Of a DNA stretch of 64,000 nucleotides, positions 43,101 through 50,469 are shown piece by piece (the first letter of the stretch is position 1; every line of letters begins with the position of its first letter). A program made the translations under genes and the position numbers. A model generated the notes under the pieces. The model ran no database searches, was not told where the DNA came from, and was given only the letters and a program-made list of their open reading frames with translations. The stretch spans positions 143,515 through 207,514 of the forward strand of contig JAEUIC010000023.1 of NCBI GenBank assembly GCA_016795285.1, given 5' to 3'. Source of the DNA: Planctomycetota bacterium (lineage in GTDB: Bacteria > Planctomycetota > B15-G4 > SIAN01).

Positions 43101-43646
43101 CTCCGCGCGGAGCTGCCGCTCCACGACATCGTCCACCTCGCGACGCACGGCTACTTCCTCGTCGACGGCCAGCGTTCCGCGCTCGAAGCGAGCGGCGAGC
43201 GCGGCCGGATCGCCGGCCTGTGGCCCGAGTTCCTCTGCGGCGTGGTCTGCGCCGGCGCCAACGCGCCGCCGGCTGGCGGCGACGACGGCCTCCTCACCGG
43301 CGACGAAGCGAGCGCTCTCGACCTGTCGCGCTGCGACCTGGCCGTCCTCTCCGCATGCGAGACGGCGCTTGGCCGCCGCGCCGCCGGAGACGGCGTCCTC
43401 TCGCTCACTCGCTCCTTCCGCCATGCGGGCGCCAGGACGGTGATCAGCTCGCTCTGGCAAGTGCGCGACGACTCGACGCGCGCGCTGATGCTCGACTTCT
43501 ACGACCGCCTCTGGAACAAGGGCGAACGCAAGCTCGACGCGCTACGCGAAGCGCAGCTCGCGATGCTGACGAAGAACCGCGCGAAGTACGGCGACACGCT
43601 GCCGGCGACGTGGGGCGCGTTCGTGCTGACGGGGGAGTGGGACTAG
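40125..43646 (+). CDS. TPR-CHAT protein (caspase-like protease)
   Basis: A 1173-residue protein. The first 15 residues are mildly hydrophobic (SVVVLALAVSQAVE), and a beta-rich region continues to about 150 (ITLELRSWWFDAYLVARD). About residues 180-640 are tetratricopeptide repeats, for example FNLAAQLEAQERFEEAAQQCERA-like helices and LLGSANFGLGNYAEARDWF. A coiled-coil-like segment (LRQERERLERAVAAAL) precedes the C-terminal CHAT domain at about 880-1173 with catalytic His in HLATHGYF (about His1008) and catalytic Cys in LSACETALG (about Cys1078). Both catalytic residues are present, so a caspase-like cysteine protease is predicted. The operon context of sigma factor and kinase suggests regulated proteolysis in a stress or defence response (inference). 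Confidence 0.9.
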   Translation: MSSSIQSSVVVLALAVSQAVETRSVGLDDVRPGTIDATSPIVRTAALDAMAAAVPVRGARFRVDLRRRPAAAPEAADRPITLELRSWWFDAYLVARDAATGGVIAEDDDGLIATHARIVLPADAAVAYPKGLLVEACALHGDVGDFELRVLDGAPPALDDAARAELEIEDAQAAVRVHEAATGVESPALAGALARLGFQCWKRGRFAEAEALYRRELALRERLSGVESGVAGTACFNLAAQLEAQERFEEAAQQCERAVAIAERPPVADAPTLVLRLETLSRLRSRQGDVERAWPPRERALAVLEEALGPDHPRVAAACNDLAAALDAAGRFDRVASLYARALALLERAPETDPDTRFAVNHNFGVCCFRLGRLEEARAAFERNIASEERHASPPSPRLAMSLQNLACVLHEQGRDEEALTVAQRVLAIDEQLRGGGEPQDGYLLHLLGSANFGLGNYAEARDWFDRAIRLEESHLPGSAGALATWLSNSAAACRSLGDVAEARRRYERALEIQQRLFRPLHPDLLITRFDLALVDSAPVDVAAHRLQIESLLADMVATFGPTHPQTIGSRGEWSVALARAGEVDAAAAQARLALDASFAYLAAEAVRAPESAVRDLAAGSFDALERWLRFVPSDERATDDCLAAVLFGRSAGFAALRTRRRALVESGTAELRDLQSRLLEARAELARHFAQPASGDPAGDERRAGELRQERERLERAVAAALVAMPSGHPVTIDQVRAALPNGAALVTIVECPGAPRSRWAAEGGGASIVAAGERRIAAWVMRQDDAATLAVDLGPADELDSAARAYLDSVGVAARGAAAVVATEPRQAVAARLFKRLWAPLAPAIGDAPLVLLALDGALAQLPFGLIEDGNGRHLLERHAFVALDDIQEFVRTRGGANAATPVAAPSRAPPALLAVGAVDYDAELADAGSVTRGVGEAAASGASRSRLATAWNPLSETRREVDGIAATHQRRFRDGTRATLVDEEATESRLRAELPLHDIVHLATHGYFLVDGQRSALEASGERGRIAGLWPEFLCGVVCAGANAPPAGGDDGLLTGDEASALDLSRCDLAVLSACETALGRRAAGDGVLSLTRSFRHAGARTVISSLWQVRDDSTRALMLDFYDRLWNKGERKLDALREAQLAMLTKNRAKYGDTLPATWGAFVLTGEWD
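43601..43642 (+). repeat. 42-bp direct repeat, copy 2 (end of CHAT gene)
   Basis: The exact second copy of 40017-40058, covering the terminal residues of the CHAT domain up to the penultimate codon. The match stops at once on both sides. Confidence 0.95.
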
Positions 43647-43698
43647 CGGAGCAGCGCAGCGGCGCCGCACCCCCTCGCCGTCGTGCGCCGCTGCGTCC

Positions 43699-45561
43699 TC
43701 ACTGCCCCGCGGGCTTGTACCAGCCGCGGTACGGCACGCGCTTCACCGGGATCTCGGGGTGGTCGGCGGTGATCACCACCTCGCCTTGGAAGAAGCTCGC
43801 CTTGGCGAGTTCGGGGGGCACGGTGAGGCGCACGACGTAGCTGCTGCCGGCGACCTTCTCGACCAGCTCGACGGTGATGCCGGCGCCGGTCGGGCGCGCG
43901 CGCCCGAGCTCCACCTTGGTGGGCACGTAGGGCACTTCGGGGCGGCGATTCTCGATGGCGAGCTCGAGCGTCGCGCCGACGCCGGCGACGACTTGGCCGA
44001 AGTCGAGCAGCTCCATCCGATCGGGGCGGTTGTCGAGGAAGTCGACGTTCGGCTCGATGGTGAACTGCACCGGCACGACGATCGAACGCAGGCGCGGGTC
44101 GTCGACGGCGAACTCGACGTGCGTCAGCGTGGTGCCGAGCGGCGCGCCCGGCAGCAGCTCGACGCGCACGCGCCACGCGACCGGTCCGTCGTGCGCGACC
44201 GGCTCGCGCTCGAAGTGGACGCGCAGCGCGTCGGGACAACCCGAGGTCGCCTCCGTGATGCGGAACTCGCCGAGCTGGTCGGAGGTGAGGCGCGCGAGGG
44301 CGGTGGCGCCGGCGCCGGCCCGGACGCGGCCGAGCTCGAGCGTCGCGGGCTCGACGAAGTAGGGCGTCACCACCGTGGCGCGCAACGACAGCGCGAGCGG
44401 CCGCTCGGCGGCGTCGGCGGTGTAGACCAGCACCACCTTGCTCAGGTGCGCCTCCGCTTGCCCGCGCGGCACGCGCGTCGTCTGCAGCTCGACTTCGAGG
44501 CGCGCCGATTCGCCGGGCGAGAGGACGCCGAGCGCGCGCGCGTCGGCCAGCTCCTTCGCGTCGTAGCGACGCCCATCGATCTCGAACGACGAGGCGGTGC
44601 AGGAGCAGGAGTGCTTCACGCGGTCGATGGCGACCTCGTCGGGACCGGGATTGGTGAGGCGGAGTTCATGGTGCAGCACTTCGCCGCGGAAGACCGTGCC
44701 GAAGTCGATGACGGGCGGATCGGCGACGAGCGGCGTGGCGCCGGCGGGCGAGGCGATCGTGAAGTCGATCGGGATCGAGAGCGTCGAGGGCGTCGAGGGC
44801 GTCGAGGGCGAGGAGGTGGCGGGCGCCGGCGTGGCGGGCGCGCCCGGCGCGCTCGGGGTGGGCGGCGCGACGGGCGCGGTGGCGGCCCACTCGACGACGA
44901 GCTGCGCGTGGCCGGCGCCGCTCGCGAGTTCGTCGCTGGCGATCGAGAAGTCGAGCGTCGCGGTCGCATGGCCCGGGAGTGACAGGGCGCGCAGCGTTGC
45001 GCTTGCAGTGTCGGAGCCGTCGACGCGAGCGCGCGAGTCGTCGCTGGCGGAAGCACCTTGGATGGAACCTTTGGCGGCGCCGTCGGCGGAGCCGTTGCTG
45101 GCGCCTTCGGTCGCGGCGTAGCGCAACCGCGACGGCACGCCGTGCAGCACGATGCGCAGCAAGGAGAGCGATGCGGCGTCCCGATTCGCGAGCGTCACGC
45201 GGCCCACGAGCGGCGCACCGCGGATCACCTCGCCGAACGTGAACTGCAGCGGCGCGATCTCGAGCGATGGCGGCGCTGCGTCGTGCGCTGCTGCGGCAGC
45301 GATGGCGGAAGTGGCAGCGGAAGTGGCAGCGGAAGTGGCAGCGGAAGTGGCAGCTGGAGCAGAAGAAGGTGCCGTGGGGGTGGCGATCGGCGCGGCGGCG
45401 GGACCGCCGAGCGGCGTCGGCGCGGTGCATGCGCTGGCGAGCAGCGCGACCGCGCCGAGCGTGAAGTTCGAGGCAAGGTGCGAGAGGAAGTTCGAGGCGC
45501 TGGGTGCGGGTGGGCGACCATTCGCGCCCCGTTCACGGGGGCGGTGAAGATTCTGCGTCAT
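43699..45561 (-). CDS. Lipoprotein with DUF1573/ASH-like domains
   Basis: A 620-residue exported protein with lipobox LASAC at about 41-45 and a low-complexity Ala/Thr/Ser/Pro linker. Typical DUF1573 segments follow: LQFTFGEVIRGAPLVGRVTL, PPVIDFGTVFRGEVLHHELR followed by IDRVKHSCSCTAS (conserved Cys pair) and LLDFGQVVAGVGATLELAI. These are Ig-like ASH domains. The end VITADHPEIPVKRVPYRGWY is also family-like. A function is not settled for the family; many copies occur in planctomycete genomes. It is convergent with the CHAT gene (52-base gap). Confidence 0.85.
   Translation of the reverse strand: MTQNLHRPRERGANGRPPAPSASNFLSHLASNFTLGAVALLASACTAPTPLGGPAAAPIATPTAPSSAPAATSAATSAATSAATSAIAAAAAHDAAPPSLEIAPLQFTFGEVIRGAPLVGRVTLANRDAASLSLLRIVLHGVPSRLRYAATEGASNGSADGAAKGSIQGASASDDSRARVDGSDTASATLRALSLPGHATATLDFSIASDELASGAGHAQLVVEWAATAPVAPPTPSAPGAPATPAPATSSPSTPSTPSTLSIPIDFTIASPAGATPLVADPPVIDFGTVFRGEVLHHELRLTNPGPDEVAIDRVKHSCSCTASSFEIDGRRYDAKELADARALGVLSPGESARLEVELQTTRVPRGQAEAHLSKVVLVYTADAAERPLALSLRATVVTPYFVEPATLELGRVRAGAGATALARLTSDQLGEFRITEATSGCPDALRVHFEREPVAHDGPVAWRVRVELLPGAPLGTTLTHVEFAVDDPRLRSIVVPVQFTIEPNVDFLDNRPDRMELLDFGQVVAGVGATLELAIENRRPEVPYVPTKVELGRARPTGAGITVELVEKVAGSSYVVRLTVPPELAKASFFQGEVVITADHPEIPVKRVPYRGWYKPAGQ
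45305..45352 (-). repeat. Four perfect 12-base tandem repeats in the DUF1573 gene
   Basis: The 12-base unit GCGGAAGTGGCA is repeated four times without change and encodes the ATSA repeats of the linker just after the lipobox. Slippage here would alter linker length without breaking the frame. Confidence 0.9.
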
Positions 45562-45790
45562 GCGTTGCGTCTTCCCCGATTGCGGCGGTGCGCGGTCAAC
45601 GACACCAAGTTTCGCCGGAACTTCGTCGGAGCCATGTATTGCGCGATGTCTCGGCGACCCTGATCATGCGCCCGACGAACCGAACTCGCGGTCCACATCC
45701 ACGCGCGTCGTTCTAGCGCTGCAAATGAGTCGGTGTCAGCGCGGCGCGCGGGCAGTTGATCGCAGGCGAGAAGCCGCAGAGGAGTAAGTC

Positions 45791-48277
45791 GTGTCGAAGC
45801 ATCTCTCGGGAACAGGGTGGTGGCGCCTCGTCGGCGCCGCGGTTTTCATGGCCGCTAGCGCGCAGGCGCAGGAAGCGGTGACGGTGCCGTGGCTCGGTGA
45901 CCCGAACCTGCAGCACCAGGTCTTCAGCGGAGGCGCGCTGACGCTGCAAGGCGTCGCGCGGCTGCCGGCGGGCTGCACGCTCACCGGCGCGACGTGGGAT
46001 CCGGGCGATGGCAGCGGGCCGATCGCGGTGGGCGTCGGCAATCCGCGCGCGCTCGAGCTGGTGCACACCTACACGGGTGTCGACTTCCAGCCCTACACCG
46101 CGACGCTCTCGATCCAGACCACGTGCGGCAGCGCCAGCGACACGTTCCGCGTGATCGTGGTGCCGCGCACGCTCGACGTCGACGTCAACATGGCGATCGA
46201 CCGCGGCCTGTGGCGGCTGCACAAGACGCAGATCCTCTCCAGCGTCGGCGGCGTGCCGACCGGCTACTGGGCGACGCAGAACCAGGCGGCCGACACGGCC
46301 TCCGCGGTGCTGGCGTTCGAGGTGAACGGTCACCTCGAGACGGGCAACGGTGCCGAGGATCCCTACGTCGAGGACGTGGCCTTCGGTCTCGCCCACACGT
46401 TCACTGAGCTCTCGCAGATCGCCATCGGACCGCAGGCGGCGGGCAACCCCGACGCCAACGGGAACGGCTTCGGCCTCCAGGTGCTCGACGGCGGCGCGCC
46501 GATCTACGTCGGCGGACAGCTGATCGACGCGATCGTCGGCAGCGGGACGCCCAACGCTCTCGCTCCGACCGGGTCGTCGCCGGACGTGCTGGGCCGGCGG
46601 TACGCCGACATCGTGCAGGACCTGCTCGACGCCTATTCGTGGGGCCAGGTCGACTCGCCCTCCTTCTATCAGGGCGGTTGGCGCTACGGCTGGAACAGCG
46701 ACTCCGACAACTCGGCAGCGCAGTGGTGGGCCATCGGCGCCATCGCGGCGGAGCGTGTCTTCGGGTCGACCGTGCCGCAGTTCGTGAAGGACGAGAACGT
46801 CAAGGAGTGGCTGCCCGAGTCGGGCTACTTCGACGGCACGAACACCGGCTACGACGGCCACTACGGGTACGTGGACAACCACTACTCGGTCGACATCAAC
46901 ATGATGAACACGACGCCGTCGGGCGTCGTGCAGCTGAACGCGGATGGCGTCCCGGGTGACGATCCGCGCCACGTCGCCGCGCAGCGCTACATGATCCGCA
47001 ACTGGACGACGCTCACGCTGAACAACCGCATCTACGGCATGTTCGCGGTGGCGAAGGCGATGCGCCTCGCGCTGCCGACGCCGATCGTGAAGATGGACGC
47101 GGCCGGCAGCGCGCCGTTCGACTGGTATCGCAGCGACACCCTCGCGGGTGATGCGGTGGACGGCATCGCGCGCCGCTTGGTGAGCCTCCAGCAGGCCGAC
47201 GGCTCGTGGGACGGCTACTGGGTCGTGAACGACCTCGCCACGGCTTGGGCGGTCATCACGCTGAGCCCGACCATCGTGCAGGCGTCGCCCATCGCCGCTT
47301 GCGACGTCGACCCGGAGATCACCGGCACGGGCTACCCGATCGAGTTCGACGGCGCTCCGTCGCACCACAGCGACCCGGCGCGCACGATCGTGAAGTGGGA
47401 GTGGGACTTCGAGGGAGACGGCACGTTCGACGCCGTCGGTCCGCTGGTCACGCACTCCTACAGCCAGCTCGGCATCTACAACGCGAAGCTGCGCGTGACC
47501 GACGACAACTCGCCTCCGCTGACCGACGAGACCACGTGCGTCGTGAACGTCACGATCCCGCCGTGGCCGCCCGACGCGAACCCGGGCCGCGCCTACAAGT
47601 TCTGCATCGGCGTCAACGAGCCGTTCATCCTCGACGGCAGCGGCTCGGCCGACATCGACGGCAACATCGTGAGCTACGCGTGGGACTTCGACCCGCAGCC
47701 GCTCGACAACAGCTTCGATGACGCGTCCACGCCGACCGTCGACGTGACCACGCTCTTCAAGACGCTCGGGCCGGGCATCTACGACGTCGGCTTGCTCGTG
47801 ACCGACAACGACGGCTACTTCAACACCGACTTCACCACGATCGAGGTGACGCAGGGTGGCAACTGCGCGCCGCTGCACGATCCGGACTGCCCGGACGGCG
47901 CGACCGTCTCCCTCTGGCCGGCCGACCACCGTTACGTCGAGATCGACCTGAAGAAGGTCGCCGGCGTGACCGATTCGGCGGGGCTGCCGGTGACGATCGT
48001 GATCACCGCGATCACGCAGGACGAGCCGGTGACCGCGGAAGAGGATCCTGAGGATTGCGACGGCTACGGCGTCGGCACCGACATCGCCTTCGTCAAGGCC
48101 GAGCGCAACAACGGCCGCAAGCAGAACGGCCGCGTCTACGTCATCCACTACACCGCGACCAACTCGCAAGGTGGGACCTGCAGCAACACGGTCACGGTGA
48201 CCGTGCCGAAGGTCTTCCGAGGCGAGGCGCGCGATAGCGGCCAGAAGTACGACTCGACGCAGGGCTGCGACGGCTGA
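45791..48277 (+). CDS. Secreted PKD-domain protein with cyclase-like helical repeats
   Basis: An 828-residue exported protein that starts at GTG with GAGGAG seven bases upstream. The signal peptide ends at SAQAQ (about residue 27). Residues about 130-490 form a large helical domain with GYWATQNQAADTASAVLAFE and LVSLQQADGSWDGYWVVNDL, the QxxDGSW block of squalene-cyclase/prenyltransferase (alpha/alpha toroid) repeats. Two PKD domains follow (WEWDFEGDGTFDAVGPLVTH, IVSYAWDFDP). The C terminus has APLHDPDCPDGATVSLWPAD and an HYR-like end. It is likely a surface protein. Five bases separate it from the YdjY gene. Confidence 0.82.
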   Translation: MSKHLSGTGWWRLVGAAVFMAASAQAQEAVTVPWLGDPNLQHQVFSGGALTLQGVARLPAGCTLTGATWDPGDGSGPIAVGVGNPRALELVHTYTGVDFQPYTATLSIQTTCGSASDTFRVIVVPRTLDVDVNMAIDRGLWRLHKTQILSSVGGVPTGYWATQNQAADTASAVLAFEVNGHLETGNGAEDPYVEDVAFGLAHTFTELSQIAIGPQAAGNPDANGNGFGLQVLDGGAPIYVGGQLIDAIVGSGTPNALAPTGSSPDVLGRRYADIVQDLLDAYSWGQVDSPSFYQGGWRYGWNSDSDNSAAQWWAIGAIAAERVFGSTVPQFVKDENVKEWLPESGYFDGTNTGYDGHYGYVDNHYSVDINMMNTTPSGVVQLNADGVPGDDPRHVAAQRYMIRNWTTLTLNNRIYGMFAVAKAMRLALPTPIVKMDAAGSAPFDWYRSDTLAGDAVDGIARRLVSLQQADGSWDGYWVVNDLATAWAVITLSPTIVQASPIAACDVDPEITGTGYPIEFDGAPSHHSDPARTIVKWEWDFEGDGTFDAVGPLVTHSYSQLGIYNAKLRVTDDNSPPLTDETTCVVNVTIPPWPPDANPGRAYKFCIGVNEPFILDGSGSADIDGNIVSYAWDFDPQPLDNSFDDASTPTVDVTTLFKTLGPGIYDVGLLVTDNDGYFNTDFTTIEVTQGGNCAPLHDPDCPDGATVSLWPADHRYVEIDLKKVAGVTDSAGLPVTIVITAITQDEPVTAEEDPEDCDGYGVGTDIAFVKAERNNGRKQNGRVYVIHYTATNSQGGTCSNTVTVTVPKVFRGEARDSGQKYDSTQGCDG

Positions 48278-48282
48278 GATCG

Positions 48283-49128
48283 ATGATCGAGTTCATCAAG
48301 TGCGCCGCCGGGAGGGCCTTGTCGCCTCCCGGCGGCGTGCCACGCTTCGATAGGCCGCAGTTCACTGGGCCGCAGTTCACTGGGCTGCGGCGACGCGGAC
48401 TGGCGTGGCTGTTGTTCTGCGTCGCCGCCTGTCGCGGCAGCGCAACGCCGACCGGTGAGCCGACCTCGAGCGAGCCGCCGATCGAAGGCCCCTCGCCCGC
48501 CGGCGCGGTGAGCGCGGCCTCTGCCGCCGCCGCGCTCGAGCTGCGCACGCTGCTCGCCGGCATGGGGGTGACGCTGCTCGAACAGCAGCGGCGCCTCGAG
48601 GTCGCCGGCTTCGTGAACCAGCAGGCGGGCGCGGTCGAGCTGTTCGCGTGCGCCCCGGAAGGCAAGACGCACGAGTCGATCGTCGTGCTCGATTGCGTGC
48701 CGAGCGGGCTCCATGCGGGTCTGCTCGCGCTCGGGCTCGTGCCGGGTCGGCCGGCCGGCATGGAAGTCGACGGCCAATGGCGCCCGCCGACCGGCCCTCC
48801 CGTCGAGGTGCGCGTGCGCTGGAGCACGGCCGATGGCGCCGCGCATGAGGCGCGCGCGGAGGAGTGGATCCTCGATCAGCAGCGCGGCGCCGTGATGGAG
48901 CCGGTCGGCTGGCTGTTCGTCGGCTCCTATTCGCAGGAGGGGAGCGGCGGCGCGTCCAACTACGCCGCCGATCAGGTGAAGAGCCTCATCACGACCTACC
49001 ACGACGCCAGCACGATCCTCGAGAACCCGCTGAAGGGTGGGCGCGATGACGCGCTCTACGAAGCCGATGCGCGAGTCGTGCCGCCGGTCGGGACGCGCAT
49101 CGTGGTCTCGTTCACTCCCGGCTCATGA
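48283..49128 (+). CDS. YdjY-domain lipoprotein
   Basis: A 281-residue protein. A hydrophobic stretch WLLFCVAAC at about 42-50 with a Cys at its end suggests a lipoprotein signal, although the 40 residues before it are long for one and contain a short duplication (QFTGPQFTGL). From about 90 on a YdjY-type domain is visible: VTLLEQQRRLEVAGFVNQQA, VELFACAPEGKTHESIVVLD, SGLHAGLLALGLVPGRPA. YdjY domains are common in planctomycete exported proteins; no activity is established. The ATGA overlap with the next gene indicates coupled translation. Confidence 0.8.
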   Translation: MIEFIKCAAGRALSPPGGVPRFDRPQFTGPQFTGLRRRGLAWLLFCVAACRGSATPTGEPTSSEPPIEGPSPAGAVSAASAAAALELRTLLAGMGVTLLEQQRRLEVAGFVNQQAGAVELFACAPEGKTHESIVVLDCVPSGLHAGLLALGLVPGRPAGMEVDGQWRPPTGPPVEVRVRWSTADGAAHEARAEEWILDQQRGAVMEPVGWLFVGSYSQEGSGGASNYAADQVKSLITTYHDASTILENPLKGGRDDALYEADARVVPPVGTRIVVSFTPGS

Positions 49129-50411
49129 ACGTGGAGCGGTCCATGGCGAGCGTCCGCAGCGGTTCCATTCGACCCCGCTCCGCCCGCGCGATGGGCCGCA
49201 GCTCCGCTCGGCGGCTGCTGCTCGGCGCGCTGGTCGGCGCGGCGATCGGCGGCGGGTCGGCCAGCGGCGTGCAGGCTGGCGGAACGCCGGCCGACGCCCC
49301 CGCGCGCCAGGAGCCGCCGGTGGCCCCGCCGCTCCACCTCGGCGAGACGGAGCGCGCCAAGCTCGACGCGGCGATGGCGCGCGGTGTCGCCTGGCTGTTG
49401 GCGCGGCAGGACGAGCGCGGCGCCTTCCCGCCCGGCGTCGCGCGCGGTGCCTCGAGCGTGGCGACGACGGCGGTCGCGCTGTGGGCGATCGCGGCGAGCG
49501 ACGGCGCGAGCGCGCTCGGCAGCACTCCGGCGCGCGATTCGGCGCGCGATCCGGCCGTCGATCGCCCGCAGCTCCTCGCCGCGATGACGCGCGCGACCGA
49601 CCATCTGCTGGCGCACCGGCAGCCGGACGGCGGCCTCTACGACCCGCGCGGCGGCCTCGCGGTCTACACGTCGGGCATCGCCGCGCGCGCGCTGCGAGCG
49701 CTGCCCGCCGAAGAGCAGCCGCGCTTCGACGACGTCGTGCGCAATCTCGAACTCTACGTCTACCGCCATGAGGCTCCCGAGTCGTTCGTCGACCTCGAGC
49801 AGGCGGCGCCCGCCGAGCTGGCGCAGCCGGCCGCCGCGGCAGCGCGGCTCCTCGAGCGCGGGAGCGAGTGGAGCGCGGGGCAACGAGCGGCGCTCGAGTT
49901 CCTGGCGCGCGGCGCTCCCGTCGACGGCCGTGGTCCGGCGCGCACTCGCGATCCGCGCTGGCGCGCGCCCGGCGCCGAGCTCGACACCTTCTCGTACGAC
50001 GACGTGCTGCCGATCGTCTACCTGCCGCTCGCGCCCGAGCAGCAGATCGCGGTGCGCGCGTATCGAGCGGTGCGGGAGGGGTACGACCTCGAGCGCAATC
50101 CCGATCTCGCGCGCCGCCGCGCTCTGGCCTCGCCCGGCGGTGACGCGCGCGGCCTCTACTACTACTACCTCGTGCTGGCCCGCACGCTGGCGGTGCACGG
50201 CTCGCCCCACCTCACGACCGTCGATGGCCGCCGCCACGACTGGCCGCGGGAGCTCGCGCGCAAACTGCTGTCGCTGCAGCAGCCCGACGGCCGATGGGTC
50301 AACGCCGATGCCGGCTGGTGGGAGGACGAGCCGGTGCTGGTGACTGCGTACGCGTTGCTGGCGCTGGTCGAATGCCGGCGCGTCGTCGCCGCGCCGAACG
50401 CCGGCGGCTGA
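49125..50411 (+). CDS. Exported prenyltransferase/squalene-cyclase-like repeat protein
   Basis: A 428-residue protein with a signal sequence at about 28-52 (RRLLLGALVGAAIGGG). The rest forms an alpha/alpha toroid: AKLDAAMARGVAWLLARQDE, HLLAHRQPDGGLYDPRGGLA, SLQQPDGRWVNADAGWWEDE. The DxDD-type protonation motif of true terpene cyclases is not seen, so it is more likely a binding or scaffold protein than a cyclase. Its start overlaps the YdjY gene stop by four bases. It precedes the vWA gene by 58 bases in the same direction. Confidence 0.83.
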   Translation: MNVERSMASVRSGSIRPRSARAMGRSSARRLLLGALVGAAIGGGSASGVQAGGTPADAPARQEPPVAPPLHLGETERAKLDAAMARGVAWLLARQDERGAFPPGVARGASSVATTAVALWAIAASDGASALGSTPARDSARDPAVDRPQLLAAMTRATDHLLAHRQPDGGLYDPRGGLAVYTSGIAARALRALPAEEQPRFDDVVRNLELYVYRHEAPESFVDLEQAAPAELAQPAAAAARLLERGSEWSAGQRAALEFLARGAPVDGRGPARTRDPRWRAPGAELDTFSYDDVLPIVYLPLAPEQQIAVRAYRAVREGYDLERNPDLARRRALASPGGDARGLYYYYLVLARTLAVHGSPHLTTVDGRRHDWPRELARKLLSLQQPDGRWVNADAGWWEDEPVLVTAYALLALVECRRVVAAPNAGG

Positions 50412-50469
50412 GGGTTCTCGGCGGCGCCGACCTTTGACGGCTCGAAGCGCGGCGCCCATCATCCGGCGC

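Noticed and set aside
39462..43460. A 1332-codon frame antisense to the CHAT gene
   Set aside because: No domain, Arg-rich composition, and full overlap with a gene whose catalytic motifs are intact.
49125..50411. A true squalene-hopene cyclase
   Set aside because: It is shorter than the cyclases (about 630 residues), is exported, and lacks a DxDD motif.
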